From Candidatus Electrothrix communis (GTDB lineage Bacteria > Desulfobacterota > Desulfobulbia > Desulfobulbales > Desulfobulbaceae): a stretch of 64,000 bases of DNA. Below, in pieces: positions 19,134-27,323 of this stretch. The stretch is from assembly GCA_030644725.1 (NCBI GenBank), contig CP130629.1:4417501-4481500 (forward strand). The letters run 5' to 3'. A program made the position numbers and the translations under genes. Numbering within the stretch: the first letter of the stretch is position 1; each line of letters starts with the position of its first letter. The notes beneath the pieces were generated by a model that was not told the origin of the DNA, ran no database searches, and saw only the letters and a list, made by a program, of their open reading frames with translations.

Positions 19134-21110
19134 ATGAAAGTATCCTTGTTAGTCCCCCTTGTGTCACTTCCTTTTTTTGCTGCTTGTTCCCCTGCTATTC
19201 ATAATACTGATCCCCTCAAGAATATCAATCAGGAAGAAGTTACTGATCGTTCTTTTTCGGCTGATAAAAACAGTGAAGAATTCGAAGATGTCAAGCTGAA
19301 AAAAGTTTCCGGTTCTCCTCCATTGACAAAAAATACAACAGCAGGAAGAACAGTTGCAAAGAGTATGCAGCGGAAGGGTGCAGGTGTTCAACAGGCCGTT
19401 GTTGTTTATAGTTCCGAGTTAGTTCCTATAGTTGAAGCTGAAGAAGAGGAAATAGAAACCGATATTTCGGAGGCTGAGGAGATCAAGGCGACAGGGAAAG
19501 AGCCGCCTTCGCTTCCTTTATTGACCGCATTGAAACAGAGGGGCAGTAGCTTCAGTAGCTCGGGGGAACCGATATTTGCTCCCCTCGGTGTTACGATAAG
19601 GGACTCCCCCAAAAATAATACCCCTATTGTGAGTGCAGGCTCCTTGCATTTAGAAACTAAAGGGAGGCACAGTGTCGGTAAGATATTTCTTAGTAGTTCC
19701 CTGAGCAAAAAGAAATGGGAGCTTGAGGATGTGCCCCCCCTTTATATTCCTGTACAATCTGAGCAGGAGTTGAAAGAAGAATTGACGGCCTTGGAGAAAA
19801 CGGGCGATTGGGGTGATAGCGGGCAAGGAAAGCAGGATGCACTTTCTTCCTATGGAATACAGTGCGATCTTCCCAAATCTTTCGTTCCTGTTCAGATTAA
19901 CTTAGATGTAGATTTTCTTTCTTCTATCGCCAAAAGGAAAGATCAGGTGCCACCGGTAGAACTGGAGCAGCCGAAGAAGGCTGTGTGCGACTTTCCGGTG
20001 ATTATAAATAAGCAGGTAGAATTTTATCTGGATCAGTTTCAGAATCGACAACGAACGAGCTTCAGGCATTGGCTGAAACGCTCAGCCCTTTATTTGCCGT
20101 TGATTGATAAAGAATTGAAAAAGGCCGATCTTCCGAGATCTTTGGCATATCTTGCTATGATTGAATCCGGTTTTAACCCAGCTGCCTATTCTCCGGCCCA
20201 TGCCTCCGGTTTATGGCAGTTTATGCCTGCTACAGCTCGTCATTATGGCTTACGTATTGATTCCTGGGTAGATGAACGTCGAGATCCTGAAAAGGCGACT
20301 CAAGCAGCTGTGTCTTACCTTGGTGCTTTATATAACCGGTTTGGTGATTGGCAACTTGCTGTTGCAGCCTATAATGCAGGTGAGGGAAAAATTCACCGAG
20401 GCCTGGAAAAGTACAAGGTAAAGAATTTCTGGGACCTCGCAGCCAAAGATTATTTACCGCTTGAGACAAAGCGCTATGTGCCGAAATTGATTGCAGCCAT
20501 TATTATTGCCGATGATCTGGAACGCTATGGTTTTCAACCTGTTCGTGAAAAGAAGGCGCAATATGATGTTCTTGATGTCCCGTCTCAGACGTCGTTATCG
20601 GCAATAGCAGCAGCTGGAGGCTGTTCGGTTAAAAAAATCCGTCAATTGAATAATGAGCTATTAAAAAATCAGGTTCCCCCAACAAAGGGCATGTACTCGA
20701 TAAAAGTACCTGTTGGGACCAGTACGCAGATCGCAGCGAATCTTGAGCAGGTCCGTGTTGATGAAAAAAGAAAAATTATCCACAGGCTCCGCCGGGGCGA
20801 GACCTTGTCCGGAATCGGTAAGCGATATAATATTTCTGTCGATATGATTATGCGATGGAATGATATTGATGATGTTCGGCGGGTTCGGGCCGGCCGTAAG
20901 CTTGCGCTTTACCCGGCTAGAAAATTCGATACAGGTTCTGATAAGAGCGAAGAGGAAATTATTGTCAGTTATTACAAAGTGCGTAACGGCGATTCCCTTT
21001 GGTCCATAGCTCGTAAGCATCAGGTCTCCACCCAGGAAATTAAACGATGGAATAGTCTGAGTAATAACTTGCTACATCCAGGGAAAAAGTTGGTTATTAA
21101 AAAGAGTTGA
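19134..21110 (+). CDS. mltD: MltD-like LysM lytic transglycosylase lipoprotein
   Basis: 658-aa outer-membrane lipoprotein that cleaves peptidoglycan to 1,6-anhydro-muropeptides. Signal peptide with lipobox FAAC near residue 18; a long unordered linker (about 25-270); an SLT domain with catalytic Glu344 in AMIESGFNP and the family motifs SGLWQFMPATAR and AAYNAGEGK; then three LysM-like modules near the C-terminus, the last two clear (RGETLSGIGKRYNIS and NGDSLWSIARKHQVS). I prefer ATG 19134, with GAGAG upstream, over GTG 19122. The N-terminal linker of some 250 residues is longer than in E. coli MltD. Confidence 0.88.
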   Translation: MKVSLLVPLVSLPFFAACSPAIHNTDPLKNINQEEVTDRSFSADKNSEEFEDVKLKKVSGSPPLTKNTTAGRTVAKSMQRKGAGVQQAVVVYSSELVPIVEAEEEEIETDISEAEEIKATGKEPPSLPLLTALKQRGSSFSSSGEPIFAPLGVTIRDSPKNNTPIVSAGSLHLETKGRHSVGKIFLSSSLSKKKWELEDVPPLYIPVQSEQELKEELTALEKTGDWGDSGQGKQDALSSYGIQCDLPKSFVPVQINLDVDFLSSIAKRKDQVPPVELEQPKKAVCDFPVIINKQVEFYLDQFQNRQRTSFRHWLKRSALYLPLIDKELKKADLPRSLAYLAMIESGFNPAAYSPAHASGLWQFMPATARHYGLRIDSWVDERRDPEKATQAAVSYLGALYNRFGDWQLAVAAYNAGEGKIHRGLEKYKVKNFWDLAAKDYLPLETKRYVPKLIAAIIIADDLERYGFQPVREKKAQYDVLDVPSQTSLSAIAAAGGCSVKKIRQLNNELLKNQVPPTKGMYSIKVPVGTSTQIAANLEQVRVDEKRKIIHRLRRGETLSGIGKRYNISVDMIMRWNDIDDVRRVRAGRKLALYPARKFDTGSDKSEEEIIVSYYKVRNGDSLWSIARKHQVSTQEIKRWNSLSNNLLHPGKKLVIKKS

Positions 21111-21196
21111 TTCGTCGTATCGATTGTCCTGTGACGATTGCTTAATATTCTTGATGTGTTATTTGTATCGGTAACAGTCAAATAAAGTAGTCAGTA

Positions 21197-21739
21197 ATGA
21201 ATAGAATAAGGTGGCGTAAGGTTCATCGTTGGGCCGGACTCTTTCTGCTCGGCTTTGTTTTGTTTTACAGTTTGACGGGTTTGCTGCTCAATCATAGGAA
21301 GTCATTCGGCTATTTTCAAACACGCCATGAGGCGGTTTCAGAAATTGAAATTCAGCAGCAGGATGCGCTGAATCACGTGATTGATAACTATAAGCAGCAG
21401 ATCGGGCGCGATGATGATCCGACCGTCATTCGTCTGAAGAAGGGAGGGGTTATTGAATTTCTCTATGGCTCTCACGGCCGCACAACCTATGTTGTTGATT
21501 CGATGAAAGGAATTATGACCCGCATCGACAAGAAAGATCAGCAGCCCTGGCATTTTTTGAATAGTTTGCATAAGTCCTACAAAGTTTCAGATGCTTGGAT
21601 ATGGTTGACGGATTGTATCGCGGTCCTTATCATTGTCCTTGCCTTGAGCGGGTTGGTTGTTTTTCGTTATACGTGGTTGGACGTTCTGCTGCTTGTCTTC
21701 GGAGGGCTGATGATGGTGGTCGGTACGATATTGGCGTGA
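21197..21739 (+). CDS. PepSY-associated membrane protein
   Basis: 180 aa. An N-terminal helix starts with the RKVHRWAGLFLLGF motif, characteristic of PepSY-associated transmembrane (iron-uptake reductase-like) proteins, with SLTGLLLNHR following. A periplasmic segment (about 40-125) with a WHFLNSLHKS motif precedes two C-terminal helices. It could take part in transmembrane electron transfer or peptidase inhibition; the role is unproven. It lies 18 bp before sbcB on the same strand. Confidence 0.7.
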   Translation: MNRIRWRKVHRWAGLFLLGFVLFYSLTGLLLNHRKSFGYFQTRHEAVSEIEIQQQDALNHVIDNYKQQIGRDDDPTVIRLKKGGVIEFLYGSHGRTTYVVDSMKGIMTRIDKKDQQPWHFLNSLHKSYKVSDAWIWLTDCIAVLIIVLALSGLVVFRYTWLDVLLLVFGGLMMVVGTILA

Positions 21740-21757
21740 TTCTTTAATAAGTAATGT

Positions 21758-23176
21758 GTGGCTGATATGACGTTGTTATGGCATGATTATGAGACCTGGG
21801 GGATTGATCCCCGCAGGGATAGACCTGCCCAGTTTGCAGCTCTTCGAACAGACAGTGAACTGGAGGAGGTGGGTGAGCCGATCATGCTGTACTGTCGTCC
21901 GACTGATGATTTTCTTCCTCATCCTGAGGCGGCAATGCTGACCGGTATTTCACCGCAGGAAGCAGCAGTAAAAGGTTTGAACGAAGCAAGTTTTTTCGGG
22001 CGAATCAATACCGTTTTTTCCGAACCCGGAACCTGTGGAGTCGGCTATAATTCCATTCGTTTTGACGACGAAGTAACGCGCTTTGGTTTTTATCGTAATT
22101 TCATTGATCCGTATGCCCGTGAATGGCAGAACGGTAATAGTCGTTGGGATATTATTGATTTGGTGCGGCTTGCCTATGCTTTACGGCCTGAAGATATCAA
22201 CTGGCCCCAAAAGAAAGACGGTCGCGTGAGTTTTAGGCTAGAGGATCTGACCGCAGCAAACGGGATAGAGCATGACGGTGCTCATGATGCTTTGTCCGAT
22301 GTTCGAGCCACCATTGCCTTGGCGCGGCTCATCAAGGAGCTCAAGCCCCGTCTCTATGCCTATTATTTCAATTTACGCAGTAAGCATGAGGCTGCTCGGA
22401 TTCTGGACCTCTGTGAACATGGAGTCGTCCTTCATGTCAGCGGTATGTATTCTGCCGAACAGGGATGCATAGCCCCAGTTGTTCCTCTGCTGCAACATCC
22501 CCGCAATAAAAATGAGATTGTCGTCTATGATCTGCGTCGAGATCCGCAAAACCTCTTGTGCATGACAGTGGATGAGATGGAGGCTAATCTCTACACCCGT
22601 AACGATAATTTGCCTGAAGGTGTGGAGCGGATTGCCCTTAAAGGCGTGCATCTGAATAAATCTCCTGCCTTGGCCCCGATCAACACCCTGACTCCAGAGT
22701 TGACTGAGCAATGGCAGATTGATTGGCAACAAGCCGAGCAACACCGTCAGCAGCTGTTGGCGGATCCCACCCTGAAGACTCGTCTTACCGAGTTGTATCT
22801 TCGAGTACCGGATAGCAGTATACTTGATGTCGATACCGCCTTGTATACAGGTTTTATTTCCAATAATGATCGCAGGACTTGTGACGCTCTGTTGCGCAAG
22901 TCACCTGAGCAACTGGCGGAATGGATGCCTGATTTTGAGGACGAACGTTTGCGCCCTCTGTACTTCCGCTATCGGGCCAGAAACTGGCCTGAAACGCTGA
23001 ATGAAAAGGAGACTGATCAATGGCGGCAGTTCCGCGAGGCTCGCCTGCTTGCAGGTGAATTCGGTAACGAACTCACGCTGCATAAGTATCAGCATATTTT
23101 AGAGGAGATGTTGCAAAAGGGAATACCAGAGGACCGGCAGGAGGTGTTTAAGCGGCTGGTGGAATGGGTACAGTGA
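21758..23176 (+). CDS. sbcB: Exodeoxyribonuclease I
   Basis: 472-aa single-strand 3'-5' DNA exonuclease of the DEDDh family, used in recombination and mismatch repair. First acidic motif HDYETWG (Asp10, Glu12), the second acidic motif near FDDEVTRF, and the DEDDh motif HDALSDV near residue 174. The C-terminal half matches the ExoI SH3-like and helical extension. Length equals E. coli SbcB (475). The start is GTG at 21758; ATG at 21767 would also keep all motifs. Confidence 0.92.
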   Translation: MADMTLLWHDYETWGIDPRRDRPAQFAALRTDSELEEVGEPIMLYCRPTDDFLPHPEAAMLTGISPQEAAVKGLNEASFFGRINTVFSEPGTCGVGYNSIRFDDEVTRFGFYRNFIDPYAREWQNGNSRWDIIDLVRLAYALRPEDINWPQKKDGRVSFRLEDLTAANGIEHDGAHDALSDVRATIALARLIKELKPRLYAYYFNLRSKHEAARILDLCEHGVVLHVSGMYSAEQGCIAPVVPLLQHPRNKNEIVVYDLRRDPQNLLCMTVDEMEANLYTRNDNLPEGVERIALKGVHLNKSPALAPINTLTPELTEQWQIDWQQAEQHRQQLLADPTLKTRLTELYLRVPDSSILDVDTALYTGFISNNDRRTCDALLRKSPEQLAEWMPDFEDERLRPLYFRYRARNWPETLNEKETDQWRQFREARLLAGEFGNELTLHKYQHILEEMLQKGIPEDRQEVFKRLVEWVQ

Positions 23177-23285
23177 CTGTGCAGTGAGTGAGGGTGTCTC
23201 TCTTGCCAGAGCTGGTTACTGAGCTCAATCATTGAAAGATCTCCGTTCTTTGGGGCGAGGATATTGAGAAGGTTTTATCGGGGCG

Positions 23286-23711
23286 ATGGTAAAGACAATA
23301 CAAGAAGAAAAACGGCGTTATACCAGGGTTATTTTTAATGAACGTAATAGAGTGCAGGCTGTTGTTGCGTTACCGGAGAAACAGGATCCTGCTTGGCAGA
23401 TACCGGCTGCTGTCCTGAATATGAGTGAAGGAGGTATGCAGGTTACCATTGAGCGAAAAAAGTTTCAGGAAATGCAGCAGGGTGATACGGTTCTGTTGTC
23501 CCGTATCACGGGAATTCAAGATCTCGAATCATTGAGGGATGTTCCGATTCAGCTTATCTGGATTATGGATAACGAGTATCTGGAACATGTTTTGTTAGGG
23601 ATGTCTTTTTCCGCTCTGTCTGAGAGACAGCTTGGCATCCTGCGTTTATTTGTTACAAATCGCCTTGCCTTGACTGTGGAGAGAGGGGGAGAAAGCACGT
23701 TCTGCTCCTGA
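23286..23711 (+). CDS. PilZ domain c-di-GMP receptor
   Basis: 141 aa, single-domain. The c-di-GMP binding motifs are visible: RRYTR near residues 10-14 and NMSEGG near 49. It is probably a c-di-GMP effector. An EAL-domain c-di-GMP phosphodiesterase lies 3.6 kb downstream on the same strand. Confidence 0.8.
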   Translation: MVKTIQEEKRRYTRVIFNERNRVQAVVALPEKQDPAWQIPAAVLNMSEGGMQVTIERKKFQEMQQGDTVLLSRITGIQDLESLRDVPIQLIWIMDNEYLEHVLLGMSFSALSERQLGILRLFVTNRLALTVERGGESTFCS

Positions 23712-23921
23712 TTTTTTTACCGAGGTTTTTCTAATCGCCATTTTTTTTGAGCTGTAAATCTTTCGTTTTTTTTCTTGGATTGCCCCACCAAATTGATATA
23801 GCTCTTCTGTATGAGGAACTTGCTTTGTCTTGTCCGAAGAAAACCCGCCCTTGTCTCTTGCACCCTATTTTTTTGAATACTCTGCGAATGTTCCGGTTAA
23901 ATATTATGTCAAGGTGTCGTC

Positions 23922-26537
23922 ATGAAAAAGCTGATCAGTCTGGTTATTATGCTTGTGCTCCGTGTTCGCTATCGTATCACGGTGAACGGGCTCAAAGAAC
24001 TCAAAAGCCGCACGCAAGATAACCGTCCTGTTCTCTTCCTGCCCAATCATCAGGCCTTGATTGATCCGGTCATTGTCATGAGCCTGCTCTATAATACCTT
24101 TACTCCAAGACCTCTGGCAGATGAGAAACAGGCAGGTCATCCTCTTGCGAAGTACCTCATGGATATGGTGAACGCCATTTTTATCCCGGATTTGAATGTC
24201 AGTAGTCGGGATGTCAAGGAACAGGTTTTTGCCGGGATTGAGGAAGTTGTGGCAAGCCTGAAGCGCGGTGAGAACGTGCTCATGTATCCGGCCGGGCGCA
24301 TATCCCGAGGCCACTTGGAGGTTATCGGTGCCAATAGTGGGGCAGTCTCTGTTATTCACGGGGTGCCGGAAGTCAGGGTTGTTCTCTTACGCATTCGAGG
24401 GTTATGGGGAAGTCGGTTCAGCAGAGCCCGTGGTCTTCCCTCGTTGCTGGGGGATGTGGGGAAACTGCTTTTCAGAGTGCTCGCCAACGGTCTTCTCTTT
24501 ATGCCGCGACGACCTGTATATATTGATATTATTGAGCCGGATGATTTTCCGTTAGGCGGGGATAAAAAAATAATGAACCGCTATCTTGAAGATTTTTATA
24601 ATACAGATCCGGACAGAAATACAGAAATCCCCCCATACTGGTGGAAGGGGTATCAATCAATCTATCATGACGAGGACCAATCGGAATTTGTTAATCAGGA
24701 TACGGGTAACATTCCTGAGAGTATTCGAGCTCTTGTGCTTTCTCGGTTGACCGATCTTTCCGGTGTGGATAAGATTCAGGAGGGCGATAAGTTGGCCGCA
24801 GATCTTGGTATGGACAGCTTAGTCCTGACGGAGTTCGGCTCTTGGATGCATGAGGAATTTGGCATCGCTGCTGAAAATTTAGAGGTACTGCAAACGGTTT
24901 CGGACTGTATTCTTGCTGCTGGTGGGATTATGCCGGTTTTATCCGGCGTGCAGTTAAAGCCTGTTTCCTCCAAATGGTTTGCACAGGTTGAAGAGCGGGA
25001 GCTGCGCTTTCCCGAGGGAAAGACCATTGCCGACCTCTTTCTTTATCAGGCTCGACAGAACCCGGATCAGGTTATTTTATCCGACCAACTCAGCGGTGAC
25101 AAAACCTGGCGGCAGTTGATTATGGCGGTGTACGCGCTTTTGCCGGAAATCGAGAGGATCCCCGAAAAAAGGGTCGGTATCATGATGCCAGCCTCTGTCA
25201 GTGCCGTTGTCAGCTGGCTGGTTGTGATGTTCAGCGGCAAAGAGCCGGTAATGGTCAACTGGACCAGCGGAACGGCAAATATGCGCTACTCTTTGCAGAG
25301 TGTCGGGGTGCGTCAAGTGATCACGGCCAAGGCTCTGACTGGTCAACTAGAGCAACGGGGAACTGAACTAGATAAGGTCGGTGTGACCTGGTTGTATCTG
25401 GAAGAGCTGGCTGCCCGGATACATGCTGGGCGGAAAATTACGGCGTTGCTGAAAAGCCGACTGCCCTGGAGGGCATTGCATCAGGCGGATATTGCTGAAA
25501 ACGCCGCTGTTCTTTTCACCTCTGGTTCAGAGGCCCGACCGAAATCCGTTCCCCTGACGCATGCCAATTTTTTGGCTAATGCCTTGGATTTTGCGAAAAT
25601 ATTATCTTTGTCCTCCAATGATCGCCTGTTGGGTATTCTGCCTGTTTTTCATTCTCTCGGTTTGGCCGGTACTGTTATCCTCCCCCTCTGTACCGGTCTG
25701 CGCACCGTGTATTGGCCCAATCCGACCGAGGGTGCTCAGCTTGCCCGCATGATAGGGGCCTACGGTGCAACCTCCTTGATAACCACCCCTACTTTTCTCC
25801 ACGGAATTCTTCGGGCCGGGAAGCCGGATCTGCTCCATTCGCTGCGTTTGATTTTTTCCGGGGCTGAGAAATGCCCGGATCATGTTTTTTCCGCCTTGGA
25901 GGAAAAATGTCCGCAGGCGGTGCTGTGTGAGGGGTACGGCGTGACCGAGTGTTCGCCTGTAATTACGGTTAATTCCCCTGATGCCCCGCAAGTAGGGACT
26001 ATCGGGAGGATATTGGCCTCGATGGAGTATGTTCTGTTAGATCCGGAAACCAATGAACTTGTTTCTGTCGGAGAAAATGGCCGCTTGTTGGTACGAGGGC
26101 CTAATGTTTTTTCTGGATATCTTGGAGACGCACCGTCACCCTTTGTCGACTTTGACGGAAAATCTTGGTATGATACCGGAGACCTGATGTTTGAGCGGGA
26201 CGGGGTGCTTGTTTTTGCAGGACGCCTGAAGCGATTTGTTAAAATGGGTGGCGAGATGATTTCGTTGCCCGCGATTGAGCAGGTCCTGGAGGCCCATTAT
26301 CCGATCGGGGAAGGGCCGGTTCTGGCAGTAGCTGCCGTTGCTAATGAGCATCATTCGGAGCTGGTTATGCTGACTGTTTTAGGAACGGACAGGCAGGAGG
26401 CGAATCAGGCGATTCGGGACGCAGGTCTTTCGCCCCTGCATAATATTCGATTCGTCCGCCAAGTTGAGGAAATACCCCTCCTCGGAACCGGTAAAACTGA
26501 TTATACCAGTATCAGTAAAATCGTTAACGAACAGTGA
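23922..26537 (+). CDS. Acyltransferase-ACP-acyl ligase fusion (Aas-like)
   Basis: 871-aa three-domain protein. Residues 1-215: PlsC-type acyltransferase with NHQALID (His43, Asp48) and YPAGRISRG near 122. Residues about 262-335: acyl-carrier-like domain with phosphopantetheine Ser299 in LGMDSL. Residues about 355-871: AMP-forming ligase with the P-loop-like FTSGSEARPKS near 532, GYGVTECSP, and YDTGDL. E. coli Aas has the acyltransferase and ligase but no carrier domain between them. Likely job: activation of a fatty acid, loading onto the built-in carrier and transfer to a lysophospholipid. An AAGGTG lies just upstream of the ATG. Confidence 0.85.
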   Translation: MKKLISLVIMLVLRVRYRITVNGLKELKSRTQDNRPVLFLPNHQALIDPVIVMSLLYNTFTPRPLADEKQAGHPLAKYLMDMVNAIFIPDLNVSSRDVKEQVFAGIEEVVASLKRGENVLMYPAGRISRGHLEVIGANSGAVSVIHGVPEVRVVLLRIRGLWGSRFSRARGLPSLLGDVGKLLFRVLANGLLFMPRRPVYIDIIEPDDFPLGGDKKIMNRYLEDFYNTDPDRNTEIPPYWWKGYQSIYHDEDQSEFVNQDTGNIPESIRALVLSRLTDLSGVDKIQEGDKLAADLGMDSLVLTEFGSWMHEEFGIAAENLEVLQTVSDCILAAGGIMPVLSGVQLKPVSSKWFAQVEERELRFPEGKTIADLFLYQARQNPDQVILSDQLSGDKTWRQLIMAVYALLPEIERIPEKRVGIMMPASVSAVVSWLVVMFSGKEPVMVNWTSGTANMRYSLQSVGVRQVITAKALTGQLEQRGTELDKVGVTWLYLEELAARIHAGRKITALLKSRLPWRALHQADIAENAAVLFTSGSEARPKSVPLTHANFLANALDFAKILSLSSNDRLLGILPVFHSLGLAGTVILPLCTGLRTVYWPNPTEGAQLARMIGAYGATSLITTPTFLHGILRAGKPDLLHSLRLIFSGAEKCPDHVFSALEEKCPQAVLCEGYGVTECSPVITVNSPDAPQVGTIGRILASMEYVLLDPETNELVSVGENGRLLVRGPNVFSGYLGDAPSPFVDFDGKSWYDTGDLMFERDGVLVFAGRLKRFVKMGGEMISLPAIEQVLEAHYPIGEGPVLAVAAVANEHHSELVMLTVLGTDRQEANQAIRDAGLSPLHNIRFVRQVEEIPLLGTGKTDYTSISKIVNEQ

Positions 26538-26639
26538 GATTATTTTTCGTTTCTGTTCTCTGTGATACGTTGAGCTTTGTAGTGTTTTTGATACCCGATA
26601 GCTTGCTTGTATCTTTCGCTTCTCGGGGCATGGAAAGGC

Positions 26640-26669
26640 TTGACAGTGTTTCTATAAATACGGTATATC
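26640..26669 (+). promoter_or_regulatory. Candidate sigma70 promoter
   Basis: ttgaca (26640-26645), 18-bp spacer, tatatc (26664-26669), about 110 nt before the 137-aa hypothetical gene. Confidence 0.45.
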
Positions 26670-26779
26670 TTTAATGCTTTTTAAGAAAAATAATAGGGAT
26701 AGGCTTGGCTGGAAATATCATTCTTGCATGGGAAAATGATGCTGGAAGCGTATAGAAATAAAAATAAAATGGAGTAATA

Positions 26780-27193
26780 ATGACGAGCTGGAGCTACGAG
26801 GCATTTGAATCAACGGGTTCAGGAAGAGATGGGGTTACAGAAATGGAGCTTCGAGTAACGGAAAAATTGGAACAATTAGGGCTACGGGCTGAATATGCAA
26901 AGGTTGTTATGACAAATATTGTGGAAGGCGCAGCTCGGGCGGTTGTCTACTTTCCAGACGAGACCCTTTCCTTACCTGTGATCAATAAGGTTGGGAAATG
27001 GACCAAGGGGGATGTGAATACCATTGCTCATGACCGGGATACGGAGAGATATAAAGAGGAAATGTATCAGGAGATTAATGTGTTGCTTAACTCGTTGGCA
27101 GATATGCAAGCAGCGCGGAGCAAGATTTCCGCCACTGCCTATAAAAATGGATATTCCACCATCAGTATCTGGTATCCAGCTGAAATTTCTTGA
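26780..27193 (+). CDS. Hypothetical protein
   Basis: 137 aa, soluble, no signal peptide. N-terminal acidic segment, then a mixed helical region; no recognised motif. A GGAG lies 6 nt before the ATG and a fair promoter is upstream, so it is likely a real gene. The following haem-sensor/EAL gene lies 130 bp downstream on the same strand. Confidence 0.55.
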   Translation: MTSWSYEAFESTGSGRDGVTEMELRVTEKLEQLGLRAEYAKVVMTNIVEGAARAVVYFPDETLSLPVINKVGKWTKGDVNTIAHDRDTERYKEEMYQEINVLLNSLADMQAARSKISATAYKNGYSTISIWYPAEIS

Positions 27194-27323
27194 GGTATCT
27201 TTTAGTAATTTGCTGATTGAGTCGTTCGTTGCCAAGAAAAAGGCATTCAGTTGTAATTTGTTCGAATAATGAGATCCCCGACGAAGAATACAGGAAGAAA
27301 ACAAATACGCTCTGCAAACTGAA

